From: Anodontia alba
Taxonomy: Eukaryota; Mollusca; Bivalvia; Lucinida; Lucinidae
Direction: 5' to 3'
NCBI GenBank assembly: GCA_964016985.1
Contig: OZ024823.1
Location: forward strand, 64,996,514 to 65,060,513
DNA length: 64,000 nt
The notes under the pieces were generated by a model. It was not told where the DNA came from. It saw only the letters and a program-made list of their open reading frames with translations, and did not search any database. The position numbers and the translations under genes were made by a program. This document shows positions 53,330 to 64,000 of the stretch, piece after piece. Numbering within the stretch: the stretch's first letter is position 1; each line of letters begins with the position of its first letter.

Positions 53330-53690
53330 TAGGCAGGGGGAACAAGACCAACTATGGTATCTTGTCCTCCAACATTTCTATGCAAACCCATTTTCAGTAA
53401 ATTTCACATTCTGCATCTCCAGTGCTGACCATAACCATCAATATCTTAACCGAACAAAATGCATGGTGCTGGCTGTAGGGGTGGGGACAAGATAAACCAA
53501 CTATGGTATCTTGTCCCCCAACATTTCTATGCAAACCCATTTTCAGTAAATTTCACATTCTGCATCTCCAGTGTTAACCATAACCATCAATATCTTAACC
53601 GAACAAAATGCATGGTGTTGGCTGTAGGGGTAGGGACAAGATAAACCAGGTATGGTATCCTGTTCACCCCACCTCACTGTACTCATCATT
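53330..53690. repeat. Tandem units of about 155-180 bp with an embedded hairpin
   Basis: Two and a half near-identical units run AACATTTCTATGCAAACCCA, TTTCACATTCTGCATCTCCA, CATAACCATCAATATCTTAA and GGGGACAAGATAAACCA-ACTATGG-TATCTTGTCCCC. Each unit ends in a palindrome of the family II 3' type. They may be decayed ends that multiplied as a satellite. Confidence 0.7.
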
Positions 53691-54930
53691 ATTATCCTAC
53701 CCATATATGGTATAAATAAATGACAATGAAAGAAGTAAATAAGCTCTGCTTATAAGAAACCCACCAAAAGGTATTAAATGGTCAATAAAAATAGCAGCTC
53801 TGTTCAGAATATTAAAAAGAATTCCATAGCAACAACATCTTATCAATATTAACATGCATGACGCAAAATATTACAAGATTCCTAGAATTAATAAGCAAGA
53901 TAGGCAGGAAAAACAGAAGTGTTACAGACAGTGAAGAACTACAAAGGGAAATAACTGAAACAGTATTGATCCCTTGATTCTGTAGCAGTAACATCTCATA
54001 AATATCAACATTTATGCAAAATATGATAAGATTCCTAACAATATTAAGAACAGTTTTCAAGACCTACAAAGGGGATAACTATACATGTATATGTATTGAT
54101 CTCTGGAACCTGATTTTGCCCTAGCAACAACATCTTGTTAATATCAACATTTATGCAAAATATGATAGATTCCAAAAATAATAAGCAAGATAGACAGGAT
54201 AACAAAAGTGTTATGGACAACTTTTAAAGAATTACAAAGGGGTATAATTATAACAATATTGATCCCTTGACCCTGCAAAATATGCAAAATATGATAAGAT
54301 TCCTAGCTAATATTATTAAGATATGCAGGAAAAAAACAGTTTTTAAGAACTACAAAGGGGAATAACTATATTAGTATTGATCCCTAGACCCTGATTTTTG
54401 TCTAGCAACATCTTATCAGTATGAACATTTGTGCAAAAGATGGTAAGATTCCTAATATTATTAATCAAGATATACAGGAAAAACCAAAGTGAAACGGACA
54501 AAAAGTTTAAAGGATTACAAAGGGGAATAACTATGACAGTATTGATCCTTCGACCCTTATTTTTCTGTAGCACCAACATCTCATGAATATCAACATTTAG
54601 GCAAACTATGATAAGATTTCTGATATTACTAATCAAGATATGCAGGAAAAAACAAATTGTTACGATCAAAAAGTGTCACAGACAACTTTTAAAGGATTAC
54701 AAAGGGGAATAACTATAACAGTATTTGATCCTTTGACCCTTATTTTTCTGTAGCAGCAACATCTCATGAATATCAACATTTATGCAAAATATGATAAGAT
54801 TCCTAATAGTATTAATCAAGATATTTAGGAAAAAACTGTGTTATGGACAAACAGATGGATAGACAGACGGACAGCGTGAAAACAGTATACACTTCCCTAC
54901 CCCTAAACTTTGCTTGTGGGGGATATAAAA
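53690..54930 (-). mobile_element. Hairpin-ended element on the minus strand (family II-like)
   Basis: On the minus strand it starts at about 54928 with TATCCCCCACAAGCAAAG and TTTAGGGGTAGGG, then CTGTCCGTCTGTCTATCC. About eight units follow, recognisable on the plus strand as GTAGCAACAACATCTCATGA, ATTTATGCAAAATATGATAA, GATTCCTAATATTAATCAAG and ATTACAAAGGGGAATAACTA. Its 3' boundary is not clear. Non-coding; the small minus-strand frames (53812, 54343) are satellite reads. Confidence 0.65.
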
Positions 54931-55092
54931 AACTGTATCCCATATTGGCCAAAAATACTCCCCTCTGGATAGCACTAAACCTGAACTTATAAATTGTTGC
55001 AACCTAACCAAATGCTGTGTGGTGGTAATGGGGACAACATGAGGCAGTTGTAGTATCTTGTAAACCCCTGCCCATGTCCCTTCTCAGAATTT

Positions 55093-55329
55093 TTAGCTCG
55101 CTGGGATTTTTAGCTCGCTGGGACTATGTCCCTTGAGAGCTTATGTTGTCACCCAGTCCTTGGCATCGGTGTCTGTCAGCGTCCACGTCTGCGTTAGCAA
55201 TATGTTGAAGTTTTCAAAGGTGTGCATAGTTTTTTAACTGTTTAAGATACTGCTTTCATATTTGGCCTACACCTATCTTAGGGTAAGACCTTTCAATAGC
55301 ATACACCCCCATCCCCAAGTTCTTGTTCG
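55093..55329 (+). mobile_element. 5' module of a family III-like hairpin element
   Basis: TTTTAGCTCGCTGGGA is repeated twice, then CTGGGACTATGTCCCTTGAG forms a hairpin followed by AGCTTATGTTGTCACCCAGT and TCAGCGTCCACGTCTGCGTT. Only one core-like segment follows (GTTTTTTAACTGTTTAAGAT, CTTTCATATTTGGCCTACAC) before LINE sequence. Confidence 0.55.
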
Positions 55330-56727
55330 TCTGTCATTACTGACAATGACCAATCCTAATCAACTGTGTGATGTATTATTATTTGTGTGTTCTAAGATGG
55401 CTGATGAGACCAATCTTAGCTCTAAACTGCCTGTTGCAGATAGAACAAGAGAGGTCTGAGGAAGAAAGCTCTGTTGGTGATGCCTTAGCTCTGGCTTTCG
55501 GCTGTGCACGTTTCTGCTCGGCTTCGCTTATTCTTTTTGCTTCGTATTCATCAGCTCCCCTTTTTATGAGGCCTCGCCACTTTGTACAATCTTGTGCAAT
55601 CTGTTCCCATGACTCAGTTGGTATGTTGAAGTCTTTAAGGGAGGCTTTGAGGGTGTCCTTGTATCGCTTCTTCTGACCACCATGGGAGCGTTTTCTTACT
55701 TGAAGTTCTCCATAGAGGATTTTCTTTGGCAAACGTTCATCAGGCATTCTGGTAACATGGCCTGTCCATCGAAACTGTGCCAATTTCAGAAGAGTATGTA
55801 TACTCTGCATCCCTGCCCTTTTCAGGACTTCTGTGTCTGGAATCCTGTCTTGCCACTTGATCTTTAGAAGTTTTCTAAGACAGCTTGTATGGAAGTGGTT
55901 CAGTCTTTTGGCATGCCGTTGGTAAACTGTCCAAGTTTCGCATGCTTATAATAGTGTTGGCAGCACTACCGATCTATATACTTTCAGCTTTGTGTCAAGT
56001 CTGATTCCACTTCGGTCCCAAATACTTACACGTAGCCAGCCAAATGCTGCACTAGCTTTGGCAATTCTAGCATTGACTTCATCATCAATGTGCACAACTC
56101 TAGACAATGTGCTTCCAAGGTAGGTGAACTTGTCTACCACTTGCAGTCGTTGACCTTTCACTGTGATGGTAGGCTCCTTGTAAGGCTTTCCAGGTGCTGG
56201 CTGATATACTACCTCAGTCTTTTTGATGCTGATTGTGAGATCATAGCTGTCACATGAATCAGATACTTGATCCACACCTTTTTGCATTTTCTCTTCTGTT
56301 GGAGCACCCTTTGCCATGTCATCAGCAAAGAGGAACTCGTCTAGCACCTCTGTCTGCACCTTAGATTTAGCTTGCAACCTTCTTAGGTTGAAAAGTTTCC
56401 CATCAAAGCGATACCTAATAGGTATACCATTGTCACCATCCTGGAAAGCATCTGTAAGCATGGCAGAAAACATCATGCTGAACAGTGTTGAAGCTAGTAC
56501 ACAGCCTTGCTTAACTCCATTTGTCACAGGAAATGGATCAGAAAACTCGCCATCATTTTAGACCCTTGCAAGCATACCATCATGGAACTGCCGCACCATT
56601 GCTATGAATTTGGCAGGACAACCAAACTTTGCCATAATTTTCCAAAGTCCCTCACGACTGACTGTGTCAAATGCTTTGGTAAGGTCGACAAAGGTCATGT
56701 AGAGGTCCACATTCTGTTCCTGGCATT
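55330..56727 (-). pseudogene. LINE reverse transcriptase, C-terminal part with C2H2 finger
   Basis: Read downward from 56727: NVDLYMTFVDLTKAFDTV, a TAA stop at 56558-56560 (LARV*NDGEFSD), VTNGVKQGCVLASTLF, LFADDMAKGA (catalytic Asp pair near residue 68 of the 193-aa frame), DKFTYLGSTLSR, SAAFGWLR, VVLPTLL then a second TAA stop at 55946. ACETWTVYQRHAKRLNHF, RWTGHVTRMPDERLPKK and TKWRGLIKRGADEYE follow, and finally CSICNRQFRAKIGLISHLRTH, a C-x2-C-x12-H-x3-H finger at the C-terminus (55379). This is a different LINE family from the RTE-like ones; I do not assign its clade. It continues at 62848 beyond element B. Confidence 0.85.
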
Positions 56728-57195
56728 TTACTTCATAATACATTAACCTATAGATAATGTGCTATTCTCTTCTGTTTTCACACCTTCCACAGAAAAAACG
56801 ACCTTTCAGTCGTTAATTAAAGTCTTAAACCAGAAGGTCCCTTAGGCAGTTACCTGTGTGACGTAACTCCTCCCGCTCAATTGATCACGTGTCAGTTTCT
56901 TTTCTGTGGACAAAGAAATTCAACAAGGATTTTTACCTGTGAAAGAAATTTGGATTATTTCTATTCCTCACAGATAAATTTCTGTATCCTTGTGTTTCTT
57001 TTGTTTCTTTATCACTCCTTTCACTAACCATGTTATTATTTAAAATTTTTGTTTGTCGATTTTGCATTTATTGACTGGCTATTTCGACATGCGTTTTCGC
57101 GACTCTCGCTATAATCGGCACAACGCTCGTGTGCGGTCGGTTTGGAAGTCGTGTTTCTTATATCAAAAATTTTAACTTGTTTCTTTTTGTTCCAG

Positions 57196-57365
57196 ATTAT
57201 TCAGCGATGCGACATGCTATACCTGGACTGTTACTGGATATCTTGCGAGTTGGCGAAGATTTCTATGGTGGAGAAGCTGATTAGTAAAGAACTTGTCAAC
57301 CCTTATGGGTTATATGACAGTTCTTTACTGATGGGAGCCCCACCCCATATGGCTATACTGCCGGG
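57196..57365 (+). other. Exon-like block in element B
   Basis: 170 open bases between TTTTTGTTCCAG and GGG|GTAAGA, identical in limits to the block in A and reading IIQRCDMLYLDCYWIS... to ...MAILPG. Five of seven codon changes from A alter the amino acid. The preceding ATG at 57089 gives MRFRDSRYNRHNARVR, a basic leader also found in A. Confidence 0.45.
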
Positions 57366-57589
57366 GTAAGACCCATCAAGGTGGCTTCTTATGGATGCTT
57401 TAGTATCCAAAATAAGTCTAAGTCCACCAGTCACCGGTCACCAGTCACTGGTCATTCATTGTCAGCTTCACCAGTCACCAGTCATCGGGCATCCAGGCAT
57501 GGATAAAATCACCTGGCATTTCTTACCGGTCACCGGTCATCCAGTCACCGGTCATCCAGGCATTATAAAATCACCGGGCATTTATCACG

Positions 57590-58095
57590 GGTACTAGTGT
57601 CCGGTCATTGTGACGGATTACTAGTTACTCTATCAGTTACGAGTACTAGTGTCCGGTCATTGTGTCGCATTATTAGTGACTCCTACCGGGCAACAGTTAC
57701 GAGTACTAGTGTCCGGTCATTGTGTCGAATTATTAGTGACTTCACCAGGCAACAGTTACGAGTACTAGTGTCCGGTCATTGTGTCGCATTATTAGTCACT
57801 CCTACCGGGCAACAGTTACGAGTACTAGTATCCGGTCATTGTGTCGAATTATTAGTGACTTCACTGGGCAACAGTTACGAGTACTAGTGTCCAGTCATTG
57901 TGTCGAATTATTAGTGACTTCACCGGGCAAACAGTTACGAGTACTAGTGTCCGGTCATATGTCCAGCTTCTAGTGTATACCACTGGCAAATAGTTATGAT
58001 TACTAGTATCCAGTCATTGTATTGGATTACTAGTGACGTCTACTGGGCAATAGTTACGAGTTCTAGTGTCCAGTCATTGTGTCGGATTACTAGTG
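57590..58095 (+). repeat. 60 bp minisatellite in element B
   Basis: About seven units homologous to those of A (CAGTTACGAGTACTAGTGTC, CGGTCATTGTGTCG). There are fewer units than in A, showing that repeat number changed after the copies separated. It is preceded by CACCGGTCACCAGTCAC short repeats at 57427-57570. Confidence 0.88.
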
Positions 58096-61000
58096 ATTGG
58101 GTAACAGTCACTAGTCCCCGAACAATCTATTATTATTCATAGAGCTTTATAGATAAGTCAAGTCAATGGATATAGGTTATAAAATGAAATACATAGTAAC
58201 ATTTTATATAATAAATTTCTGTACAGTCTTTCCTGAATTAAGACTAGAATTCTAAATATTCCATTGACTTATTATAGAAGTGTAATTCTATTAATATTTT
58301 AAATTAACTTATGCAATTTATCTCTTTCATTCGCTAGAAAGAGGTTAACTTCCGATTTTAACGAAAATTCATCGGGCAGTAGTTCGTAGACTAGTGCCAG
58401 GTCATTCTAACGAAATTCCACCGGGCAGTAGTTTCGTAGACTAGTGCCAGAGCATTATGTCGGATTACTAGTGACCGAGTAGTAGTCACTAGTCCTCGCT
58501 CAATATATGTTTATTCATTGAGCACTATAGACATGTCTAGTCTTGGGTTACAGGTTATAGAATGACAGCGATGGGTTCTAATACCTAGTAGCCCCTTATA
58601 TTGTTGAACTCTGTCAAGTCATTTTTGAACAACACTTGAAATTCTATATATATATTTATTCTTGAAAATGAACTAAGAATTATCGGTTACAATCAAATTC
58701 GCAATTCATTCACAAAGTGTAGATGATACTTCCATCTATAATTATATAATTTATATCTCTTTTTATTCGCTACAAAGAGATTAACTTCTTACATATTCAC
58801 CTTATTCGGCTGTAATACAAAGGTGAACTCTATAAAAATATCCTTATTTCTAAGAAGAAAATATACACGAAATCTAAAATTTCTACATGCTCCCGATATG
58901 TAATCAGCATGTAATCTATGGAGTAAATTGACAAGAAAGTAGTAATAGATCCTTTCTACTTTCTATTAATATTTCATTCATAAGGTATCGGAAATCTACA
59001 CAAATCAAATAAATAAATTAACAGTTTATTTATTTATCCGCTACCTCTCTAGATTACTACGATTTAAAATTCTAGTTGAGGTACATATTTTCCTTCTGCC
59101 TTTCTACATGGAAAATAGTTGATCCGTTAAGCTATTATTCTATTTTATACCATCTTTTGATTGATTATATAAGAGTCTAGGTCAGTCGTGCTCTGTCTAA
59201 ACTCTGCTATAAAATAATAAATAAGAAGAAAATCTTATATTTAGGCATGGATATAATTCGATACGTTCTTTACTTTGCCTGTTTTATTTTTTCTTGTGGA
59301 TCATTTAAGACTACGATAGCAATATACCAGATAATTTTGTCTCAGTAAGAATCTATTACGCTGAAGATTCTTCATCTTGGAATAATAATTTTATTATGAT
59401 TATGATTAGAAATTATTTAGGAAGGTTTAAAACTTATAATTACTAGACCCAATTAATCCTCATATATTATAGGTCTACTTTATCTTTATTGAGGAATAGT
59501 TTTACTTCGACTAGCTCTATACCTCTAATATTTTATTTATAACTAGAGTCCATGTCAATCAAAATTTTCTCGCACCTTTGATATTGACAATGGATACATA
59601 TTTAGTAAAGGCATTAATTATTCAGTACGTGACAGATTATTATTGCCTAAATTAGATATTATATACAATACTTTCCTTTTGATTTTTTTTATTGACTTTG
59701 TAACTATTCAGAAACTGCCAAAGTCAATCATTTCCTTCCTCTAAACTTACCGAAGCTCTAGATTATGTTGATATATATTTTAATATATGCTTAGAGGTTA
59801 ATTAACGAGAGTTTACCTCATAATAGCAGATATTATCATATTCATATTAATCAATGTACGGTCTAGGCTTAGACAAGAGGGAAAACATCCTTAATTACGA
59901 GCCGATAAAGAATTAAGATACACTTAATTAGTTAAAGGGATCATAGTTCTTCTCGCTAAGATTTCAAGTTCAGTTTGCGAGTAATGCAAAGATTAGAATC
60001 TTGATTTCCAGTCCGCATCAAAAATGGTCTATATATATAGATAAATATCTTTTCCGAAACTGGATATTTATTTTTTTTTTCCACACATTAAGTCATTTCA
60101 AGACGTTTCGATGGTTTTGAAATGCACTGCTTCAATTTATAATATAGAATATGTTTATATAAACTTCACAACATAGTAAGTGCTGCACCTACGTTCCTGG
60201 TCAGATCTTACTTTTGTGATACGTTTTCGAACATACTGAAAGTTTCTCCGATTATACATTCGGTAAATAAACTTTCGAGTAGCATTTATACTTTTAAACA
60301 TTCAGATTATTTGATAATAGTTGGAGATAATATATTATACCGATATTTATATATCTATCTTCACTATTTATCTTTCTCAACTTACTTTTAAGTTAGATTG
60401 ACCTTCTCGCTACGTTCCAGGTTTAAATCTAGCTAACATTATGGACCAGTCACTTTCTTATTTCCTAAACAATATTTTAACAGTTTTCTCAGTATTCAGA
60501 GCATAACGACTTCATGAATACTTGGAAATAATTCAATTCTACGCTTGTTAAACTAAGCCTAAAACAAGCCCTAGTTTTTAGAATGGATATTATGCTTCGA
60601 TTCAGTTCATGGAGATACATCCATTTAGATCCCATTATCTCTATTTCAATCATACAAAATTCTAATGACTAAGTACTCTTTCTACGTACGAATACAGAAT
60701 ATTGAGTCACTGTTGCTGCATATTGGTTAAAGATTAAACAAATTTTATCTTAAACCTATATGAGGTTAAAATAATTATTATCTCTTTCATATTTATACAT
60801 GTTTTTACCCTTCCATCAGGGATCGTGGTAATAATATTATTTTATTACTCTCTATGGTTTACGCATAGATCTCGAGAGTATATATATATATATATATATT
60901 TTTTTCTTCCTGAATTCATTTGCGAGTACGTAATTTGATATTTCAGGAAGTACCAATTATGCAGACATAGATTTTATTCTATTAATATTCAATTCTAAAA

Positions 61001-62487
61001 ATTTGATTGAATATTTATCTATAAAATTCTGGGCAGTAATTTTATAGCGAGTTATATGTTTAATAATTCCTTGCTTAATAAATAGTTACGCTTAACCTTT
61101 TATTTATAGCAGGAATTTGTTCCGTAGTATAATTTTAATTTAGTATTCATATATTTCTTACTATTCTTAAATATGCGTATAGAATAGTAATACTATCTCT
61201 TAACTTATAAATTAAGTGTTTTAGAGATTATTAATCAGTACTATTGTATAATCTTTCTTTAGAGATTATCACACTATTACTTTTTCTCTGAGTCTTTCTC
61301 TTTTTATGAACATTTTGATTCATCATTACAAAGTGGACTTTTTAACATTTTTTGATTTCCATGATTATTTACTCAGGAGTCCTTTTCATGGCAATCTTCT
61401 GGTATAGAAAGATTCTATCCAGCTTATTTATTATTGCTTAATCTTATCAATACGGTAAGATTTAGCCAAACTATGACCGTCTTACAGTTAGCTGCGATCA
61501 ACCTTATTCTTATCTCTCTTATTGTCTGTCAAACTCTAAGTTATGATGTTGACAGTTTCTTCTTTATTATTTTGTCAGGACATCAAACGCTTTTATATGT
61601 CTATGACAAAACTAATTATCAATGGTTTAGGTTGTTTTTTTCTTTCCAGCAGTTTTATGCAAACTCTGTATTATTTTATTGCTTGACTAAAAATTCATAA
61701 TACAATTAGTCTAGCAATAGTTTTAACCATTATGTTTGTCTATACCTTTTTCTTCTGATGGATAACTGAGTTATAGTTAAGTTAACTCCATCTACTTTTA
61801 TAATCTCCCCTTCTTTAATTTGATCAAAGGGGAATAATTATACAACATTATGGTTATTTTAAGTCTATGTCTGTTCATCGGAAACTGTCCTATTGCTCCA
61901 ATTAACAGAATCTAATTAGTTTATAATTCTAATAGCTTAGACTATTACAATTAGATAGCTTCACATATCTAGAATTTTATCCAAAGTCTACATATGTCAG
62001 TTATCTATAGGAAACTCCACCGAGTAGACTTTTCCTTATTTATTCAAGACCCTAGATAGACTACTTACAGTGTATGGTCTTGGCTTTTTGTTTTACAAAT
62101 TTTGTTTTGAAAATATTATCTCTATATTCCTAGCTTACTTTGCGATGGAATATTTATGTTATGTCTCAATGACTCCTTTTTCTTTTTGAAGCCAATTGTT
62201 TCCCAAAAAGAAAAAAAAAGGGGGGGGGGGGGGGGGGGGGGGGCCAATGTTAGGTCTCTGAGACTTAAGAACTGGCTTCCTCTAGAGTCTACTATTATAT
62301 ATAAGGTTGTTAGATCATAACACCTTAAAGATATGCTATTTTGTGAATCTAGATCATTCTTTCTATTAAATATAGAATTAGAATGTATCTGATTCCTTAG
62401 AGTTTCCTGAGTCTTTAACCAGAAGTGGTGAGATATTATTGGTGTTAGAATTAGGAGAGCACCTCCCTCCTATTCTGCAAATTCTAG

Positions 62488-62580
62488 CACATTATCTATA
62501 GGTTAATGTATTATGAAGTTAAAATGAAGTTTTTTAAAAGTAAAACATATTTTAACGAGTAATACTTAACCTATAGATAA
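62488..62580 (+). repeat. Internal complementary region of element B
   Basis: The first half GGTTAATGTATTATGAAG matches B's own left end (CTTCATAATACATTAACC), where A has CTTCGTAATA and TATTACGAAG. The second half, AATGAAGTTTTTTAAAAG on to TTTTAACGAGTAATAC, is the exact complement of B's right end. Confidence 0.88.
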
Positions 62581-62847
62581 TCAATTGTCTCCCTCCGTCC
62601 ACCCTCGCTTATCTCTCCTAATTGTGTCTATTGTTTTACACATAAAAGAAACTGACACGTGATCAATTGAGCGGGAGGAGTTACGTCACACAGGTAACTG
62701 CCTAAGGGACCTTCTGGTTTAAGACTTTAATTAACGACTGAAAGGTCCTTTTTTCTGTGGAAGGTGTAAAAACAGAAGAGAATAGCACATTATCTATAGG
62801 TTAAGTATTACTCGTTAAAATATGTTTTACTTTTAAAAAACTTCATT

Positions 62848-63067
62848 TTTCTTGAAGCTGTCGTGCCGTGAAGATCATGTCTATTGTTCCTCTGTTTTTC
62901 CTGAATCCACACTGGCTTTCTGGTAGAAGCCCTGACCGTTCCAGCTGTTCATTCAATCGGTTCAGTAGGACCCTAGCAGAAATCTTCCCAGCAATTGATA
63001 ATAAAGAGATGCCTCGATGATTGTCACAGACTTGAGGATTCCCTTTCCTTTTGAATAGGTGGATAAT
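62848..63067 (-). pseudogene. LINE reverse transcriptase, N-terminal part
   Basis: On the minus strand: GIIIHLFKRKGNPQVCDNHR, GISLLSIAGKISARVLLNRL, LPESQCGFRKNRGTIDMIFT, ARQLQEK. This is the RT region just upstream of the LTKAFD motif at 56690, separated from it by element B. It is cut at 63068 by the next hairpin element, so no further upstream part of the LINE is visible. Confidence 0.85.
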
Positions 63068-64000
63068 TATACCCGCGACATACAAAGTATGTGGGGGTAT
63101 ATAGTTTTCGCTTTTCCGTTCGTTAGTACGTACGTTCGTTCGTACGTTCGTTTGTTCGTCTTTCCGTCACAGGGTCAAAGTTTTTGCGTTAAAGTTTATA
63201 AGACCTCATATTTTGAAGACCCTTTGATGGATTTCATTCATATTTGGCATGATGGTAGATATAGGTCTAAAGTTTTTATCAGCACCATCCCCACCCCGGG
63301 GGTGACCTTGGGGTCAAGGTCATGGACTTAGAATTTTCATAAAAAAGTCACAGGGTCAAAGTTTTTGTGTTAAAGTTTATAAGACCTCATATTTTGAAGA
63401 CCCTTTGATGGATTTCGTTCATATATGGCATGATGGTAGATATAGGTCTAAAGTTTTTATCGGCACCATCCCCAACCCGGGCGTTACCTGGGGTCAAGGT
63501 CACAGACTTAGAATTTTTGTGAAAAAAGTAAAAGTTTTTTGTGTTTAAGTTTATATAGCTATGTCATCAAGACCCTTGAGGAATTTCATTTATATTTGAC
63601 ATGTTGGTAGATATCGGCCTAGCTTCTTACTCGGCATGATCCCCACTCTGGATGTGACCGAGGTCAAGGTCATGAACTTAGAATTTTCATATAAAAGTAA
63701 AAAATTTTGCGTTTAAGTTTATATAGCCATATCATCAAGACCTTTAATTAAATTTCATTATCCCCTAACTGAAAGGTTGAGCTGATATAGCTATCAGCAA
63801 GGAATCTGTTTGTCTGTCCGTCAGTCCGTTGAAGTATTATTCGTTTATACTTTATTTTTGTCTTAGGGTCAAAATTTTTGCGTTAAAATTTATAAGACCC
63901 CATATTTTGAAGACCCTTTGATGGATTCCATTCATATTTGGCATGATGGTAGATATAGGTCTAAAGTTTTTATCAGCACCATCCCCACCCCGGGGTAGAC
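63068..64000 (+). mobile_element. Hairpin-ended element, family IV 5' end and core
   Basis: 5' TACCCGCGACATACAAAGTA folds with TGTGGGGGTATATAG, then CCGTTCGTTAGTACGTACGT and TTCGTTCGTACGTTCG. Units of about 170 bases follow: AGGGTCAAAGTTTTTGCGTT, AGACCCTTTGATGGATTTC, GGCATGATGGTAGATATAGG, CACCATCCCCACCCCGG, GGGGTCAAGGTCATGGACTT. A family II-like 5' hairpin (TATCCCCTAACTGAAAGGTT, GAGCTGATATAG, CTGTCCGTCAGTCCG) begins at about 63758 inside the array. The element runs off the window. It inserted in the LINE. Confidence 0.7.

Larger units (their letters stand above)
56728..62847 (+). mobile_element. Element B: non-autonomous DIRS-like element, sister of A
   Basis: Same layout as element A over 6.1 kb, with about 90-95 per cent identity by eye and scattered small indels. 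Terminal repeats are at about 56742-56907 and 62644-62806. The internal complementary region is at 62488-62580, followed by TCCCTCCGTCCACCCTCGCT. An exon-like block (57196-57365), a 60 bp minisatellite (about 57590-58095) and a poly-G tract (62221-62243) are in the same order. B lacks the long (TA)n run of A, having a short one near 60880. It sits inside a LINE reverse transcriptase whose reading continues on both sides (ARQLQEK | CQEQNVDLY), which fixes the insertion site near CATTTT. No RT, RNase H or recombinase frame is found. Confidence 0.85.

Overview
This window is eukaryotic, AT-rich and almost entirely built from nested transposable elements. The mix (tRNA-derived SINEs, RTE-like LINEs with a PHD-like finger, DIRS retrotransposons and abundant hairpin-ended elements carrying 140-170 bp tandem cores) points to a marine invertebrate, most likely a bivalve mollusc. 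That assignment is inference. The only host coding sequence I recognise is one 95 bp exon at 25955-26049 that reads as the penultimate coding exon of proteasome subunit alpha type-6 (PSMA6), so much of the window may be intron or flank of that gene.

Region by region. 1-965 is the tail of a tandem array. 966-25805 is bounded by a long inverted repeat (966-2484 against 18196-18475 plus 24852-25805). Inside it lie a SINE, a foldback element (2495-3473), a broken and internally duplicated RTE-like LINE (3777-7222), and a TA-flanked inverted-repeat DNA element (7353-18014) that hosts both a hairpin/tandem-core element (7598-10140) and a complete DIRS retrotransposon (10773-17480) with open gag, RT/RNase H and tyrosine-recombinase frames. 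The right arm is split by a 6.4 kb non-coding element 'A' (18476-24851). 26795-32101 is a second inverted-repeat element split by a hairpin/core element (28963-32044), which itself carries a SINE. 32815-38136 is a decayed DIRS relative ('C') split by another hairpin/core element (33665-37230). 38137-45020 holds elements of a second hairpin family. 45021-48545 is an RTE-like LINE on the minus strand. 48736-50469 and 50662-52103 are further hairpin/core elements, the latter carrying a miniature LTR element (50942-51353). 55330-63067 is a minus-strand LINE split by 'B' (56728-62847), a sister copy of A. 63068-64000 starts yet another hairpin-family array.

The most interesting observations are these. 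(1) Elements A and B have inverted terminal repeats plus an internal segment complementary to both of their own termini, the signature of DIRS elements, yet contain no DIRS genes. They look like a non-autonomous DIRS lineage. (2) The element at 50942-51353 has two 153 bp LTRs, a tRNA-Lys-type primer site and a polypurine tract, and each LTR contains a 74-nt tRNA-Asp-like sequence with an apparent pol III B box. It is formally comparable to the plant Cassandra TRIMs that carry 5S RNA. (3) Several unrelated tandem cores sit between interchangeable 5' hairpin and 3' hairpin-CTCTTGTT modules, and one insertion can be placed to the base because the paired inverted-repeat arm preserves the empty site.

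All family assignments come from reading the sequence. No database search was possible.
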